A stretch of 64,000 nt of DNA from NCBI RefSeq assembly GCF_000149955.1, contig NW_017264846.1:388609-452608 (forward strand), in the 5' to 3' direction. The position numbers and the translations under genes were made by a program. The DNA comes from Fusarium oxysporum f. sp. lycopersici 4287 (Eukaryota > Ascomycota > Sordariomycetes > Hypocreales > Nectriaceae). Shown here one piece after another: positions 32,842-43,561 of this stretch. Positions within the stretch are counted from its first letter, which is position 1; each line of letters opens with the position of its first letter. Under the pieces are notes generated by a model. The model did no database searches. It saw only the letters and a program-made list of their open reading frames with translations, and was not told where the DNA came from.

Positions 32842-33581
32842 CTATGGAAGGTCTTCAGGATCGCTGCGCCTGTCTGGAATGAATATGGATTTACATAACG
32901 GGCAGTCGACATGGTGTCTCTGGAACCAGAAGTCAATACAACCAGTATGGAAGACATGGTTACATTTCAATAGTCGGACATCCTCCTGGTCCCTCAGAAC
33001 TTCGATGCATATTGCACTATACTGATATTAGTACGGGTAGGAAAATCCCTCCTTTCAAATTGGAACTCACCAGACTTCAACTGAACTAGGCTGCGTTACG
33101 GTCCACGTTGCCTGCTTTTTAGACCCCTTCACTATTCCGTATTTTTCTGATGGGCTTGCGTTGTTCAGGATCTGTATATGGACAGGATATCGTGATTTCA
33201 CGATAAAGCTAGCTTTATTAACATGGATATGAATCGCAAAACTTTGAGAGATGTGCGTACAAAATAACAACTATCAATAATAGAGCAGCGATGCTGCTTA
33301 TTGTTGGAAAATCCGGGGATCCCCCTTCCCTTCAGGATTCAGACTAACAGTCTGAAAGTCCTAGATTTAAAGTTTAAAGTCCTATATGAAATCATTTAGA
33401 GATATAAACCTGAGAAGAACTCTCATCTTAATAATAAAAAACCAAGTTGTATAAAATATACTTTCACCCAGCACTACTGCGCAATATAAACAATACTTAT
33501 TACCCCAAGGAATGCTACAGGCGTACTCGAGGCGAAGGCATTGCGGTGACTGGCCGAATTACCTGGAGGAAGATAAGGCAT
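32842..33581 (-). pseudogene. Membrane-anchored RING-H2 protein, copy B, interrupted
   Basis: Same architecture as copy A: exon 1 33261-33581, exon 2 33071-33208 and exon 3 32842-33016 (175 bp, the same length as in A; the intron is 54 bp in both). The RING-H2 is complete (CAICIEVL, LKCNHVFHTGC, CPLC), again with the first Cys codon split by an intron. Exon 1 is interrupted by a 193-bp insertion at 33303-33495 inside the membrane helix, flanked by CTTATT twice. Without the insertion and one copy of CTTATT, exon 1 would be 122 bp and in frame, so the gene was open until the insertion. Exon 2 is 54 bp shorter than in A. Confidence 0.7.
33303..33495. mobile_element. 193-bp insertion element with 6-bp target duplication
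   Basis: CTTATT occurs at 33297-33302 and again at 33496-33501, directly bordering the insert. No coding capacity. The end GGAAAATCCGGGGATCCCCC is shared with the fragment at 18916-18994. Internally it contains TCTAGATTTAAAGTTTAAAGTCC-like AT-rich sequence. No long inverted repeats were seen, so the class is unknown. Confidence 0.7.
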
Positions 33582-34430
33582 GAATAATCGTTTGAAAGTG
33601 ACTTCCTCTTGAAATTCGAGTAATTTTCAGGAGAATGTGGTGAAATATAAAGGCCATATTTCGCGTTGTTCCCTTATTGTATCTGAGGGACCAGTTATGG
33701 CTTCTATGATTTCTTGGACATATGATCGTAAGTTTCCGCCATAAACCACGCACGACGGCGAACTGAGCCACATCATAAACAAGTCAAAGGCCATAATGGA
33801 ACCATGGCTCAGGCATTTGTTGGCGGCTTTTTGATTGCGTATAGGGTGAGTGTAGGTAGTAGTTAGTCGAAATATCAGTGGTCTGATACATTGTTCTAGC
33901 TTGTCTTGCCGCTTTTTCCCGACACCATGATTTTGGTGCTCATCCACACTAATGTTCAAATATAGTTCTCTTTGGCCTGACCACATCACCTGAGGTGAGG
34001 TCAGGTTCTTAATCATACGTGCAACATGCGGGGTTGGCCGAGACACAGAGGAGGCTAGTGGCAGCTACTACGAGTCCGATGACGCGATGACCGCCACCTT
34101 AGCGTCTAGAGATACAGGACCGCAGGTGAATGCAATTTAACGAACAGATCAATCCAGATCAACGGGTGGGCCTACGGGACATCTGTAACGGCCTCAGACC
34201 CAATCATGGAGAGATTACGTTCGCTACCGATAAGGAGCGGGTCTCAGCACTCCGGATTCAGAACAACAGAGGCCGCAAACAGAGGCGACCGCCCGAGGAG
34301 AGTATAGTACTCGTTCAGCTTAATCCAAGCAGTATTTATGCTTGCCCTGGTACTCGCACGCTCTTTGCCCTCCATACTGGCAATGTTACCCATGGAACGA
34401 GCATCGTTATGTAGATAGTCCTCTCGAGAA
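33582..34430. other. 5' flank of RING copy B
   Basis: Includes the duplicated flank up to about 34170. From there to the hAT element no gene is supported. Confidence 0.4.
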
Positions 34431-34533
34431 CAGGGTTGAAAGCCACTCCACTCAATCCACTAGCAGCTCAAGTGGAGTGGGTAGATCATAATCCACTGAA
34501 TATCTCAGTATAGTGGATCCACTGGAAGCTATC

Positions 34534-34577
34534 GTGGATTGGGTGGATTGGGTGGATTGGGTGGATTGGGTGGATTG
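34534..34577. repeat. TGGATTGGG tandem repeat in the hAT end
   Basis: Nearly five head-to-tail copies of a 9-bp unit. Scattered single copies occur near the other end (37840-37965). Probably binding sites for the transposase. Confidence 0.75.
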
Positions 34578-34669
34578 GCAAGTGCCTCTATTCTTGATGC
34601 CATGATGGTGACGCTATTCCCGAAGCCTTTGCCCACGTAGGTCCCTTATTCCAACTTCCGAGTGAGACC

Positions 34670-37165
34670 TTATCCCCAACGGGCTCCCATCTCGTCTTGA
34701 ACGCCCACCACCTGAGTGAGCCACTTTGTTGCCCATCCTTCAAGCTGTTGATCCGACATCTGAGCTAATTCGAGGTCGACTTTTTCTTCGTCTACCGAGA
34801 TAAAGAAGGAATCTAATTCATGAATAATACCAGCCCTCAGCCATGAACGCAATACCTGGCACATCCCGATAATCTGGGCTTCAAGTTGGTAGCGCAGAGG
34901 GTTCACCATCCGACCTGCTGCTGAGAAAAGACGCTCACACTCAGCAGACATTGGTTGTATCGTGAGAAAATCAAGCGCCATTCGCGATAAGTTTGGATAC
35001 TTGAATCGCTTCTCGTGCCAGTAAGCGAGAGGATCGTCGATGGAGCCATCACCACTTTCGCAGTGCGTAATCCAATGCAGGTATTCGTCTTCACCTGGCG
35101 TGAGGCCATCATGACTTGCTTCTGGCGCTGTGTAGCGGTTTCGTTTAAGGTATTCCTGAAACGGATTGTCCGAAGTCTTCCGCTGCTTGGGAACTGGCTC
35201 AACGACTGACGGCTCCTGTCCAGGCAACGTGGCCTCCCGATACTCAAAACGCCAGACATCGTGAACCATGTTTTTCGCCTCGTCAATCCACTCAGGGCGA
35301 TCAGTCCAGTTGCGTTCAAACCATTTCCATCGGTATGCCGGATGGAGCGCCAGGCCAGTGTAGTAGATGGGCGTCTCGCTCAATATCTCATAGTACTCAT
35401 TCAACTTCTGCCAGCCCAAATTGATGTTGATCCTGAAGTGTTCAGTATCAGGGAAGTCCTTCGCGATGTCCTTAAAACGTTCAAGTTGCTCGAGAAGAAA
35501 TTCAAAGCCTTGAATAACGTCCCAAATATTGCCATATGACCCAGTCCACCCACGTTTCCGCTTGCGGATCTGGCCGTCGCCTTCTAGCATTTTAATCGTG
35601 GCTTCGTAGTAACTAAGTATTTGCGCAAATATTTCGACCACCTCCCAGTCCTTGTCGGATAGCTGGTTCTCTGGCTGGCAAATAAAGGGCAATGTGAGTG
35701 ACTTCTTAGGACCGCCCCTCTTGGCCTTGTTCTGCTGTTCGAAGTCGATTCGATGGTGGGCAATGAGTCGTTCGATATAGTCGCGAAGTAGTAGAGCTCG
35801 TCGTATCATGTATAACTGTGACAGCCATCTCGTATCGTTGTCCAAAATAACATCCAATGGCTTCCTGGCGTTGAGTTTTGGGTCAGATGACTTGTTAAAG
35901 GCTTCTTGTTGAATGTTGCGAAGCATGCCAGTCAACAAGTCAGATCTGTGGATAGCTACCACAAGATTGTGCAGTTTGCCTGCTGGCCCCTTCTTGCGCC
36001 AAATCAAATGTTCTGCTTCGGTAAGAGGCCCTACGCCTGATATCCGCCGCTCAAAAGCGTCAGCATCATGCCCAAATAGAATGGCTTTGGCGGAGAGGTT
36101 CAAGGTATGCCCAAAACAGCGCCCTCGCCTGCGGGCCCCAACGAAGCCGAGCTCTCCACCAATAATCTCCATGGCGGTATCATTGTTTTTCGCGTTGTCA
36201 AGCGTGAAATAGCCAATCTTGTCTTGGATCTGATACGATTCAATTACATCGAGGATTTCTGCGGCGATATTAGGCCCAGTGTGCCTGGCGCTAACTTCAG
36301 GGAGCCCAAGCGTAATCTTGCAAGGCATGTTGTTTTCATCCCTAAAGAAGCAACATGTGCCATATAGGGCGTATCGGTTTCCAGACCGCCAGCCGTCGAA
36401 GGAGATGTGGATAAGGCCAGGCGCCTTGCCCAAGACCTCTATCACCTTCTGCTTGTGTTGTTCAAACGCGGCAACGATCTTTTCTCGAACAGTTGTGTGG
36501 GTAATATTGGCTTTACGTGCCGAAACTGACGGGTTCAAATAATCGAAAATAGCATGGAGTTCTGCCTCCTCGGCAATTGAAAAGGAGTGATTCTTGGCCA
36601 CGATCCAATCGATCAGAAGCCTCCGGAAGTGTTCCTTGTCGAAGCGTTTGATGAAGTCATTCGCAATCGCTTGTTCTCGGGGGTCGTGTAGATCGAGCTT
36701 CATGGATTCAGCGAGAGTCCGCTGCCCCGGAGGCTTTCTGCCCTTAGAATTCGCCTTCTTTTCAGCAGTTCCTTGGGTCATTCCAGGCGGAGCGCGGATC
36801 CCGTGGTCGTTGAACAGATGATTGTACGCGTTATGAATGCCATCAGCTTCGAAATGACGTGGATGTGGATTATTCTTGCGAATGCACGCTCGGCATATCC
36901 ATCTGCGGGCGTCTTCCTTTTGGATGTCATATCCAAATTGCCAGGCCCAACAACGCGTCTCCCTGGCTCGCTCAGAGAACGCCCAGCCTGGGAAATGCCT
37001 CCAGAGCGTACGTTCGTACTGTTCATCGCTTACGGAAGAGGTCCTCAGAGTCGAGACAGAGGTCGAGGTTGAACGGGTAGGATACGGCGTCGGGCAGGGT
37101 GTTGATTCGGCAGCGGACCCGAAGGCGCTGTCGGAAATGTCGAAGCAGGAATCAGGCGAGGTCAT
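34670..37165 (-). CDS. hAT-family transposase, Restless-like (831 aa)
   Basis: After a Ser/Thr-rich N-terminus there is a BED-like zinc finger (WICRACIRK, then His residues in YNHLFNDHG). The RNase-H-like catalytic core follows, with FDGWRSGNRYALYG, TLDNAKNNDTAM and the conserved CFGHTLNLSAKAIL. The C-terminal hAT dimerisation region is complete (LSRMALDFLTIQPMSAECER, then LFSAAGRMVNPLR). No stop or frameshift interrupts the frame and no intron is required. The length and motifs agree with active fungal hATs such as Restless. It cuts and pastes its own element in the nucleus. Confidence 0.93.
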   Translation of the reverse strand: MTSPDSCFDISDSAFGSAAESTPCPTPYPTRSTSTSVSTLRTSSVSDEQYERTLWRHFPGWAFSERARETRCWAWQFGYDIQKEDARRWICRACIRKNNPHPRHFEADGIHNAYNHLFNDHGIRAPPGMTQGTAEKKANSKGRKPPGQRTLAESMKLDLHDPREQAIANDFIKRFDKEHFRRLLIDWIVAKNHSFSIAEEAELHAIFDYLNPSVSARKANITHTTVREKIVAAFEQHKQKVIEVLGKAPGLIHISFDGWRSGNRYALYGTCCFFRDENNMPCKITLGLPEVSARHTGPNIAAEILDVIESYQIQDKIGYFTLDNAKNNDTAMEIIGGELGFVGARRRGRCFGHTLNLSAKAILFGHDADAFERRISGVGPLTEAEHLIWRKKGPAGKLHNLVVAIHRSDLLTGMLRNIQQEAFNKSSDPKLNARKPLDVILDNDTRWLSQLYMIRRALLLRDYIERLIAHHRIDFEQQNKAKRGGPKKSLTLPFICQPENQLSDKDWEVVEIFAQILSYYEATIKMLEGDGQIRKRKRGWTGSYGNIWDVIQGFEFLLEQLERFKDIAKDFPDTEHFRININLGWQKLNEYYEILSETPIYYTGLALHPAYRWKWFERNWTDRPEWIDEAKNMVHDVWRFEYREATLPGQEPSVVEPVPKQRKTSDNPFQEYLKRNRYTAPEASHDGLTPGEDEYLHWITHCESGDGSIDDPLAYWHEKRFKYPNLSRMALDFLTIQPMSAECERLFSAAGRMVNPLRYQLEAQIIGMCQVLRSWLRAGIIHELDSFFISVDEEKVDLELAQMSDQQLEGWATKWLTQVVGVQDEMGARWG

Positions 37166-37979
37166 GATAAAATAATCTCTTTGTCATGTCGAAATCGCAA
37201 AACATGGTGCAGGTGATGGGTCAACAACAGGTCGTCAGGTCAGCGCGAATGACGCGTCCAACGCGACCAGTTGGCACAATATGCCCTTATCCTGCAGATG
37301 TTTCAGATACTTACCTTTCGAGCTAATTTGATGTGGACGAGTACGTAGCGAGTGCCATATTGGGGTCGGGTATTAGCTAAGTCCCTAACATCCTTCACAT
37401 CACGAGCTTGACGCGATAAGTATCGCTTGCAATTTTTCGCGCGGTATTGAGATATTGAGGGATCTGGACGCGTTTTTTGAGTCAGCTTGCCGGCAGTTAT
37501 TTAATTGTTGTATTATAAATCCAAAGTATGGACAGTCGAACTTGATATTTGCTGGATATATTGTTGAGGAAAATATACACCTATTGATGGCCCTCATGAT
37601 GATATGCACTCACGGAGAAAATCTTAAGTATATCCATCAAGACTTACGTCATCCCAATGAGAAAGCATGGGACATTCGAATAGTGTTTCCTATATTGTAT
37701 GTATTCTAAAATTGCGCTGTTCAGAAGTTTCATGGTGTTTTTGACATAGGGTAGCAATATTGCAAAAGTTATGGGGCACATCAACCTCTGTTAGAGGCAT
37801 TCTGCCAAAATATATGGGCGCCCTTAACTACCCCACCTCTAATCCACCCAATCCATCCACGACATCGCCGAGTGGATTCGGTGGATTAGCCAATCCACTG
37901 GGATTTTGCCAGTGGAGTGGACAGTGGAATCCACGAGTGGATCCACTACGTGGATTGGGTGGAGTGGCTTTCAACCCTG

Positions 37980-39486
37980 CCTGAGCTGAATTAGGATCCA
38001 CACGATCAAAGATATAGTCTTTCAGGGCTTTACCACGCTGCCTGCGCTGTTTTTCACGGATAATTGTCTCACGGAGGCCTTGGTTCTCATGCCTGAGTAG
38101 TTCAACCTCGGCCTGAAGGCTTTCAAGGGTTCTCTTTAGCTTTCGGGCGCCTGTGTCAGAGCTGACTGAGGATTGCTTCACGACATGATCAACAGGTCGT
38201 CGTAATTCTCGTGCAGTAGGTTCTTGTAAAGCAATGGAATCATCCAAGCCACTTTCCACATCTGAGTCATCGTCCGTATTCTTCGAAACCTGAGATAGGA
38301 CGACGTCCGGATCGAAAGGTTTGAGACCCGTCCATCTCCACCCACTGGCGATGTTCTCCGGAGTGAAAGAAGCTTCCAATGCACCCCAGAACAGGACCCA
38401 AAACTCGCGTTTGGATAGCCCAGTGAGGCCTTGCGTCTTTGAAGTCCACTGAACAAGTCGGTTGGTATAGGCTGTTGATAAGGGCCCGAAAAGCGAGACG
38501 TCCAGGGGTTGCAGCCGGTGAGTAGAGTGAGGTGGGAACACCGCAACGATGATCCGATGCGCGTCGCACCAGTCCAAGAAGTCCATATTGATGTGGCTAG
38601 AGTGTCCATCGGTGATCAGAAGGCGGTAATCGCGCCCATTTCTTGCTTTCGCCTTAGTAAAGCGGTCGAAAACACCAATCAGCCACTCTTTCCCCAGTTC
38701 GTGACTCGTCCAGCCAGTTTCGGACGTGGAAAACAAGGCTGATTGATGCTCCGGATCAAAGTCAGTGAGCCAAGTGTCCTGAACTTGTCCCGGCTTGCCC
38801 TGGTAGATGAGGAATGGGGGTAGCGATGTCATGTCTTGGCAGATGCACGCCAGGAATGTGATCCACGATCGGTTCCCATCCCGGGAAGCACCGAGCAATT
38901 TGCCTTGCCTTTCAGCATTGACATCAAATACTCTCTTCGTTCGGTTGATTACGCCCAGGAGAAATCCCTTCTCATCCATGTTATACGTGTTCTGAGGTAA
39001 GATGTCGTATTTGTCGATTTTTTCACGGATCTTCCATGATTAGCAACGGACCAAAGGCGCTACGAGTCTGCTTACTAGATCAAAATATGCTCTATACCGA
39101 GAAGCATTGTCGGCTCTTCTTCGTGCTATATCAAATCCATCAAACCAGGTACAATCGATCTCGTTGCGATGGCGCTGGACGAAGCTGTATGGCCAGTTCT
39201 TTCCGACCTCGATTTTGGCTATGTCCTGGGCAAAATTTCGGATCATGGATAGGGTTGGCGGAATGCCACGCAGTGAGAGTTTACGGATATAAGTAACAAG
39301 ATCTTGTTCCTGTTGTTTTGAAAGACGAGATTTATACAAAGAGTCGGCATCGCGTCTTGCCCTCTGTTTGCCCTGATGGCGGCGGCGCAGGGTAGTCTCG
39401 TCACATTCGAACTTTTTAGCGGTAGCAGCATAGTTAATAGATCCTGAGGTTTTCAGAAACTCGAGCGCTTTATCGATTGCTGCCAT
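37980..39486 (-). pseudogene. Pogo-like DDE transposase, one stop and cut by the hAT element
   Basis: The protein starts at 39486 (MAAIDKALEFLKTSGSINYA), runs through HTH domains, NMDEKGFLLGV, ITDGHSSHINMDF and LQPLDVSLFGPL, and then a coiled coil (LESLQAEVELLRHENQGLRE). One TAA at 39040-39042 interrupts the otherwise single frame. The hAT end begins 10 codons after KALKDYIFDRVDP, so the C-terminus is lost or displaced to 34430 and below. I could not find its inverted repeats. It is a third transposase family in the window. Confidence 0.8.
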
Positions 39487-40340
39487 GGTTGTTGAGCTAT
39501 TAAAGATTGAAGTTGGGAGTGAATATCGGTGTGAGTCCGGCAGATCATCGGATCCGGCGGATCACCGGGAAATCCCTTAGTAGTCGCGCCTCAGGATGAA
39601 CCCATAAGGAGAGCGGCTCGAGAAATTCATAAGGCGATTGTTGTATCCCTGTAGTTGGGGCAATCGGTGACGATTCCATGGTGTTAGCCCTTTCTGTGCT
39701 GTTATATACTGTTGCTGCTTCTATATTGTATTCTTTTATTATACGATATTGGGAAGCTGGAGCAGAAGGCGAAGGGGTAGAATATGGTAGGAATGGAATA
39801 AAAGCGGGAAGTCAGAAGCACGAGCGCGCACGGATAAAAAGGAGGTAAACAACAGGTTGTTTTTATTAAACCTTCTTACCATATCAATGCGCACGGACAG
39901 AAAGTGTAGAATCTACGGGTGATTTTTCGGAAGAATATCGGCAAAAATCAAGGGTGGTCTAGGTTGGCACGGACGAAAATTGAATAATGCGACGCGTTTT
40001 CGTTCAACCTTGGTACAGTAGGATTTCAAAGATAGTATTTAGGAGTTAAGAGAGATTTCACGTATTGATTGCTATAAGGCATCTGCAAAGTTCGCAACTA
40101 TCGATTTTCTGCGACCAATTTCCGAGAGCTTAACTAAAAGTGGAATGAGTGATAAAGCCAGAAGAATAAATAAAAAAAGAAAAAATACAAGATGCCTAAC
40201 CTAGGTAAGTATGTTCCCATTAATGCATCCTTTTCTGTGGGCTTAATCTGAATGAGTGTCCCTACTGATATACCCTTTTCTGTAGCGACTGTCTCTTCTA
40301 GGGTCAATCTTATATCTTCCATCTTTGCCGTCTATTCCTA
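39487..40340. other. Intergenic, right flank of the pogo-like relic
   Basis: No gene supported. A small palindrome AAACAACAGGTTGTTT lies near 39848-39863. Confidence 0.4.
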
Positions 40341-40727
40341 TCACTTCTTACACACGCACTTCCAGCTCTGCCAGTGCTGCTTCTTCTTGCCTTTGGCCAT
40401 GAACTTTTCTTTATGGCCTTCAATAGTTTCAGATGAACCAGAACAATCGGAGTGCTCGAATACCGTGCAGACAAAGCACGGCAAAAGCGACTTAGTTCCA
40501 TCAGAATCCAAGTTAAAGTCTTTGATATTCTTTGGGATGCGTTTGCATTCGCCTGGTTTTCCAACCCCAGTGAACGATTTACCGGGCTTGATCTGGAGTC
40601 TGATTAACTCGATGCCTAGGGGGCAGTGAGGTGCTCGAGTGTCGAGCATATTGGTATCGTCAATGGCGGCGGCATTGGTGATTCCAAGGCCAAATGCGAC
40701 AAAGGGGAGGATATAAGAGATGTGCAT
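40341..40727 (-). CDS. Small secreted cysteine-rich protein, effector candidate (128 aa)
   Basis: The N-terminus is a clear signal peptide (hydrophobic 5-19, small residues TNAAA, likely cut near 20-22). The mature part of about 107 residues has seven cysteines (35, 61, 84, 87, 95, 124, 126) and a basic C-terminus ending KCVCKK. A CFVC pair and a Trp-rich HWQSWKC segment stand out. Residues 30-32 (TRA) could be a processing site. No known domain. Small size, secretion signal, several cysteines and a transposon-rich setting are the usual marks of fungal effector candidates, but secretion and any role are inferred. An odd number of cysteines leaves one unpaired. Confidence 0.75.
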   Translation of the reverse strand: MHISYILPFVAFGLGITNAAAIDDTNMLDTRAPHCPLGIELIRLQIKPGKSFTGVGKPGECKRIPKNIKDFNLDSDGTKSLLPCFVCTVFEHSDCSGSSETIEGHKEKFMAKGKKKQHWQSWKCVCKK

Positions 40728-42109
40728 TGTTAATGGTATTGAGGGTTTAGAAGCCGGTACCTCAACGTTTATTCTCTTTTATGTGTTGCTTGAGATGCTG
40801 TAGTTTGTAAAGAAGAGTTTCTTTGGGATTGTTAGGTAATGCTTAGGTATTTATAATCGTTTCTGCACCCTCCTTGCTCCACAGCTAGGTTTCAGCTCGC
40901 TGGGCCACCTTTTCCACTAGGAGCTATTAATTGTAACATTTCTCCGTTCGTAAACGCTGAGGGCTGATTTTGTTCCCACCCTCCTAGAGGCAATACGAGA
41001 GAGGCGCAACCACCGTTAGGCGCCTGCTATGCTTTTATTTTCTACCATTATGACTTCACTATTAGCCCATAGTGGTCCAGGTCAGATATGATATTTTTAG
41101 TTTTATCTTAATATAGATTAAGGCCCTCCCGTTTGCTAATTATTTCATAGAGTAAGAATAAGGATAACACACGGTTAATAAGAGTTTAGCCTAGAACTTC
41201 AGTCTATTAAAGGGTAGCTATAAAAATAGTTAGCAACGTGCAGTGTAACAGCTAAAGTAATCTCTCTCCACCCCATATAAATTTCTAAGTGCTGTCCTTA
41301 GTTGCAACCTCTTCGTTAATGCGAACAGTACTCGGCACATTAGAAATTTAAGCATCTCTACAGCTACAAGGGGCGGTACACGCGGATGTCATATTGATAA
41401 GCGCGATAGTTACTAATCACTAATTGGTACACCTGCGATAAACGTCGAGCTGTTACTTAAACCTAGCTGTTGGTCTTGCTTGACTGGATTATGTCACTAG
41501 TTCGCCGAGAGCAATCACCTAATGCCCTTTAAATAACCTCAGTCAGCACGGCTCACTGCTAGCCATGAGGGAAGGTTTACACCACTGGGTCTAAGGCCTG
41601 TAATGGCGTGATGACAATTGCGGGGTAAGACCGCGGTCAGGAGACACTGTCTCTAGGTGTCAACCGAGTCGTCTTGGATCAGATCATAAATTGTAAAGTC
41701 GATAAGGAAACACGTCATTGTTATAATGCCAAAAACTCTGTCTAGAAGTCAGATCACTTATACAACACTACTGTTCCCACATGGGTAATACTGGCACTGC
41801 ATTTAGAGGCACCCTTCACTTCAATCATTGCATCAGATCATGCTGAATCATGTTGAGCTTACAACACATTGACAATGAGCAAATCCTTTCTGTAGAGCCA
41901 CGGAGTGTCCTCTCCAGTCAGATGTAAAGACTCTGTCTTATTTAATGCTATATATACCCCCAGCAGCTGACTTTCAGAACGATGAGCTACAAAGACTTCC
42001 CAAGTATCCCTGCAGATCACTAGTTTCTCAACAAGCACGCAAAACAATAGGCGGTTTACTTATCAACAAACGCATCTTTCCACATTCCATTGCCAACAAA
42101 GTACGCACG
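40728..42109. other. Intergenic between the secreted protein and the heat-shock gene
   Basis: Divergent promoters for both neighbours. AT-rich in the middle (41040-41340). No gene or RNA recognised. Confidence 0.5.
41949..41956 (+). promoter_or_regulatory. TATA-like box before the Hsp20 gene
   Basis: TATATATA lies 154 bp before the ATG, suggesting a long 5' leader. I did not find a clear heat-shock element. Confidence 0.35.
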
Positions 42110-42676
42110 ATGGCTCTTTTCCCTCGCAGCCTTTATAATCCTGATTCCCCCTTTCACCCAATCTTCCGACTTCTCGAGGATTACGACACATACTCCCGAC
42201 GAGATCAGAATACTCATAACACTGGAATGACCCACTGGCAGCCCAGGTTTGATATCTGCGAGACGCCTCGGGCTTACGAACTCCATGGGGAACTTCCTGG
42301 TATGAACAAGAAGGAGGTGCACCTCGAGTTTACTGAGCCGCAAACACTGGTCATCTGTGGAAAGTCCGAGCGAACCTATACCTCAGGGAACCCTCCTGCA
42401 GGTTTTGTCGAAGGCTCATCTGCGCATGGAGCTGTCAAAGGCGATGGCGATGAACACAACAAATCGCAGCCCCAACAGCCAGCAAAGGGCGACAAACATG
42501 ACGAAAAGACGAAGTATTGGCTTGCTGAGCGCAGCGTTGGCGAGTTCTCCCGCACCTTCACCTTCCCATCTCATGTAGATCAGGATGGTGTCAGTGCCAA
42601 GTTTCAAGACGGGATCCTGAGTATCATTGTCCCGAAGGTCAAGAAACATGAGTCCCGCCGCATCCATATTGATTGA
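42110..42676 (+). CDS. Small heat-shock protein, Hsp20/Hsp30 family (188 aa)
   Basis: I start at the ATG at 42110 (MALFPRSLYN), which is the normal start of fungal Hsp30 proteins. The frame is open farther upstream but lacks a better start. An alpha-crystallin domain begins at WQPRFDICETPRAYELHGEL and closes with RTFTFPSHV and GILSIIVPK. Between its strands is a long, charged, Gly/Lys-rich insertion (about 90-135), which is typical of fungal Hsp30. It is an ATP-independent chaperone that holds unfolding proteins as oligomers in the cytosol, induced by heat and other stress in known cases. Intronless, complete. Confidence 0.93.
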   Translation: MALFPRSLYNPDSPFHPIFRLLEDYDTYSRRDQNTHNTGMTHWQPRFDICETPRAYELHGELPGMNKKEVHLEFTEPQTLVICGKSERTYTSGNPPAGFVEGSSAHGAVKGDGDEHNKSQPQQPAKGDKHDEKTKYWLAERSVGEFSRTFTFPSHVDQDGVSAKFQDGILSIIVPKVKKHESRRIHID

Positions 42677-43561
42677 ACCGAACCGCGAGGCCAGCAAATA
42701 CGGCGCCGTGGTTGAGATTTCACTGATCGTAACTTGTCTTATCATTCTCATTTTCCTTGGAGGCTGCTTTTGGATATGTATAATATAATTCGGTCCCTAT
42801 CTTCTCTTATTTATTAAAAATACACGCTCTTAGCAGCTTTCATAGTAAGATCTACAAGATAGTCCTGTTCAAAACAGCCACAAGTCCTCTCAAGTACACC
42901 TTATGTGACCCTTCGCCTAATAAATACTTTTACAATCCTAGTAGTGTTATGGTGCTCTTGCCAGATGATGTTGTGGTTGCAGAATTGTAAGGAAGTTGTG
43001 AAATGCTTGGTAAAGTTAGCAGGGATGCAGAACATAGTTTGGCATAATAGTGTTCTCTGGAGAATCTAAGAGAATGTTTTGGCCGCTGAGCTCTTTAGTT
43101 ATCTCTTAGCTTGGATGATCTAATCTTACCTCTTGCGTACTGTTCACCGTAGGGGTATCCCGCAAAGGTTTTCTTTTTTTTTTTTTTTTTTTCCCGAGCT
43201 GGCATAGATTCTGTTCATATCGCGAACTAGCTCCGAAACAACCTCATCCTTCCCCGACTGCCGACGACAGCGTCTGGCCATATTCCTGATGCGCCTTCCG
43301 TGCTATTGAATCCTTATCTGATCGGACGTAACCTTCGCTTCGTGAGCAGATATTGATTCCATACGTGTCTGAAACGTCGTAATGATAAATAGCAGAAGTC
43401 ATATTACACGGTCGCATATGTCGGGGCATGATACCGCCCTGAGAACCTTCCTTGTCTGCGGGCAAAGAACCCCCACTAGCGCTTATAGATAACAGGATTG
43501 GTTTGCAGGGAATCAGGTGATATATGCTGTCTATTGGCTATATCTAGAAGCTATGAATATG
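42677..43561. other. Intergenic between convergent genes
   Basis: 3' flanks of Hsp20 and the LisH gene. A T-run of about 20 lies at 43171-43191. No gene supported. Confidence 0.5.

Larger units (their letters stand above)
32842..34170. repeat. Duplicated block B
   Basis: Similar to 21052-22084 over the RING gene and its 5' flank (see block A). It includes the extra 193-bp insertion. The flanking 33600-34050 has an open minus-strand frame (GGNLRSYVQEIIEAITGPSD) that is not open in block A, so it is unlikely to be a conserved exon. Confidence 0.65.
34431..37979 (-). mobile_element. hAT transposon, apparently intact
   Basis: The ends are inverted repeats CAGGGTTGAAAGCCACTCCA (34431 and, inverted, to 37979), extended by CAATCCAC. 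Subterminal regions are packed with AGTGGA/TCCACT and GGATTGGGT motifs, which are likely transposase sites. It contains a full 831-codon transposase. The expected 8-bp target duplication is not seen: the flanks are CTCGAGAA and CCTGAGCT. It lies at the C-terminal end of a pogo-like transposase gene. Confidence 0.88.

Noticed and set aside
33627..34046. 139-codon minus-strand frame upstream of RING copy B as a separate gene or a 5' exon
   Set aside because: The matching part of block A has a deletion and stops in that frame, so it is not conserved as protein.
39040..39296. Plus-strand ORF over the pogo-like transposase
   Set aside because: It is antisense to a clear transposase and has no family features.
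43171..43191. Poly-T run as a LINE or SINE tail
   Set aside because: No element body or target duplication is seen next to this run or the similar one at 46740-46761.
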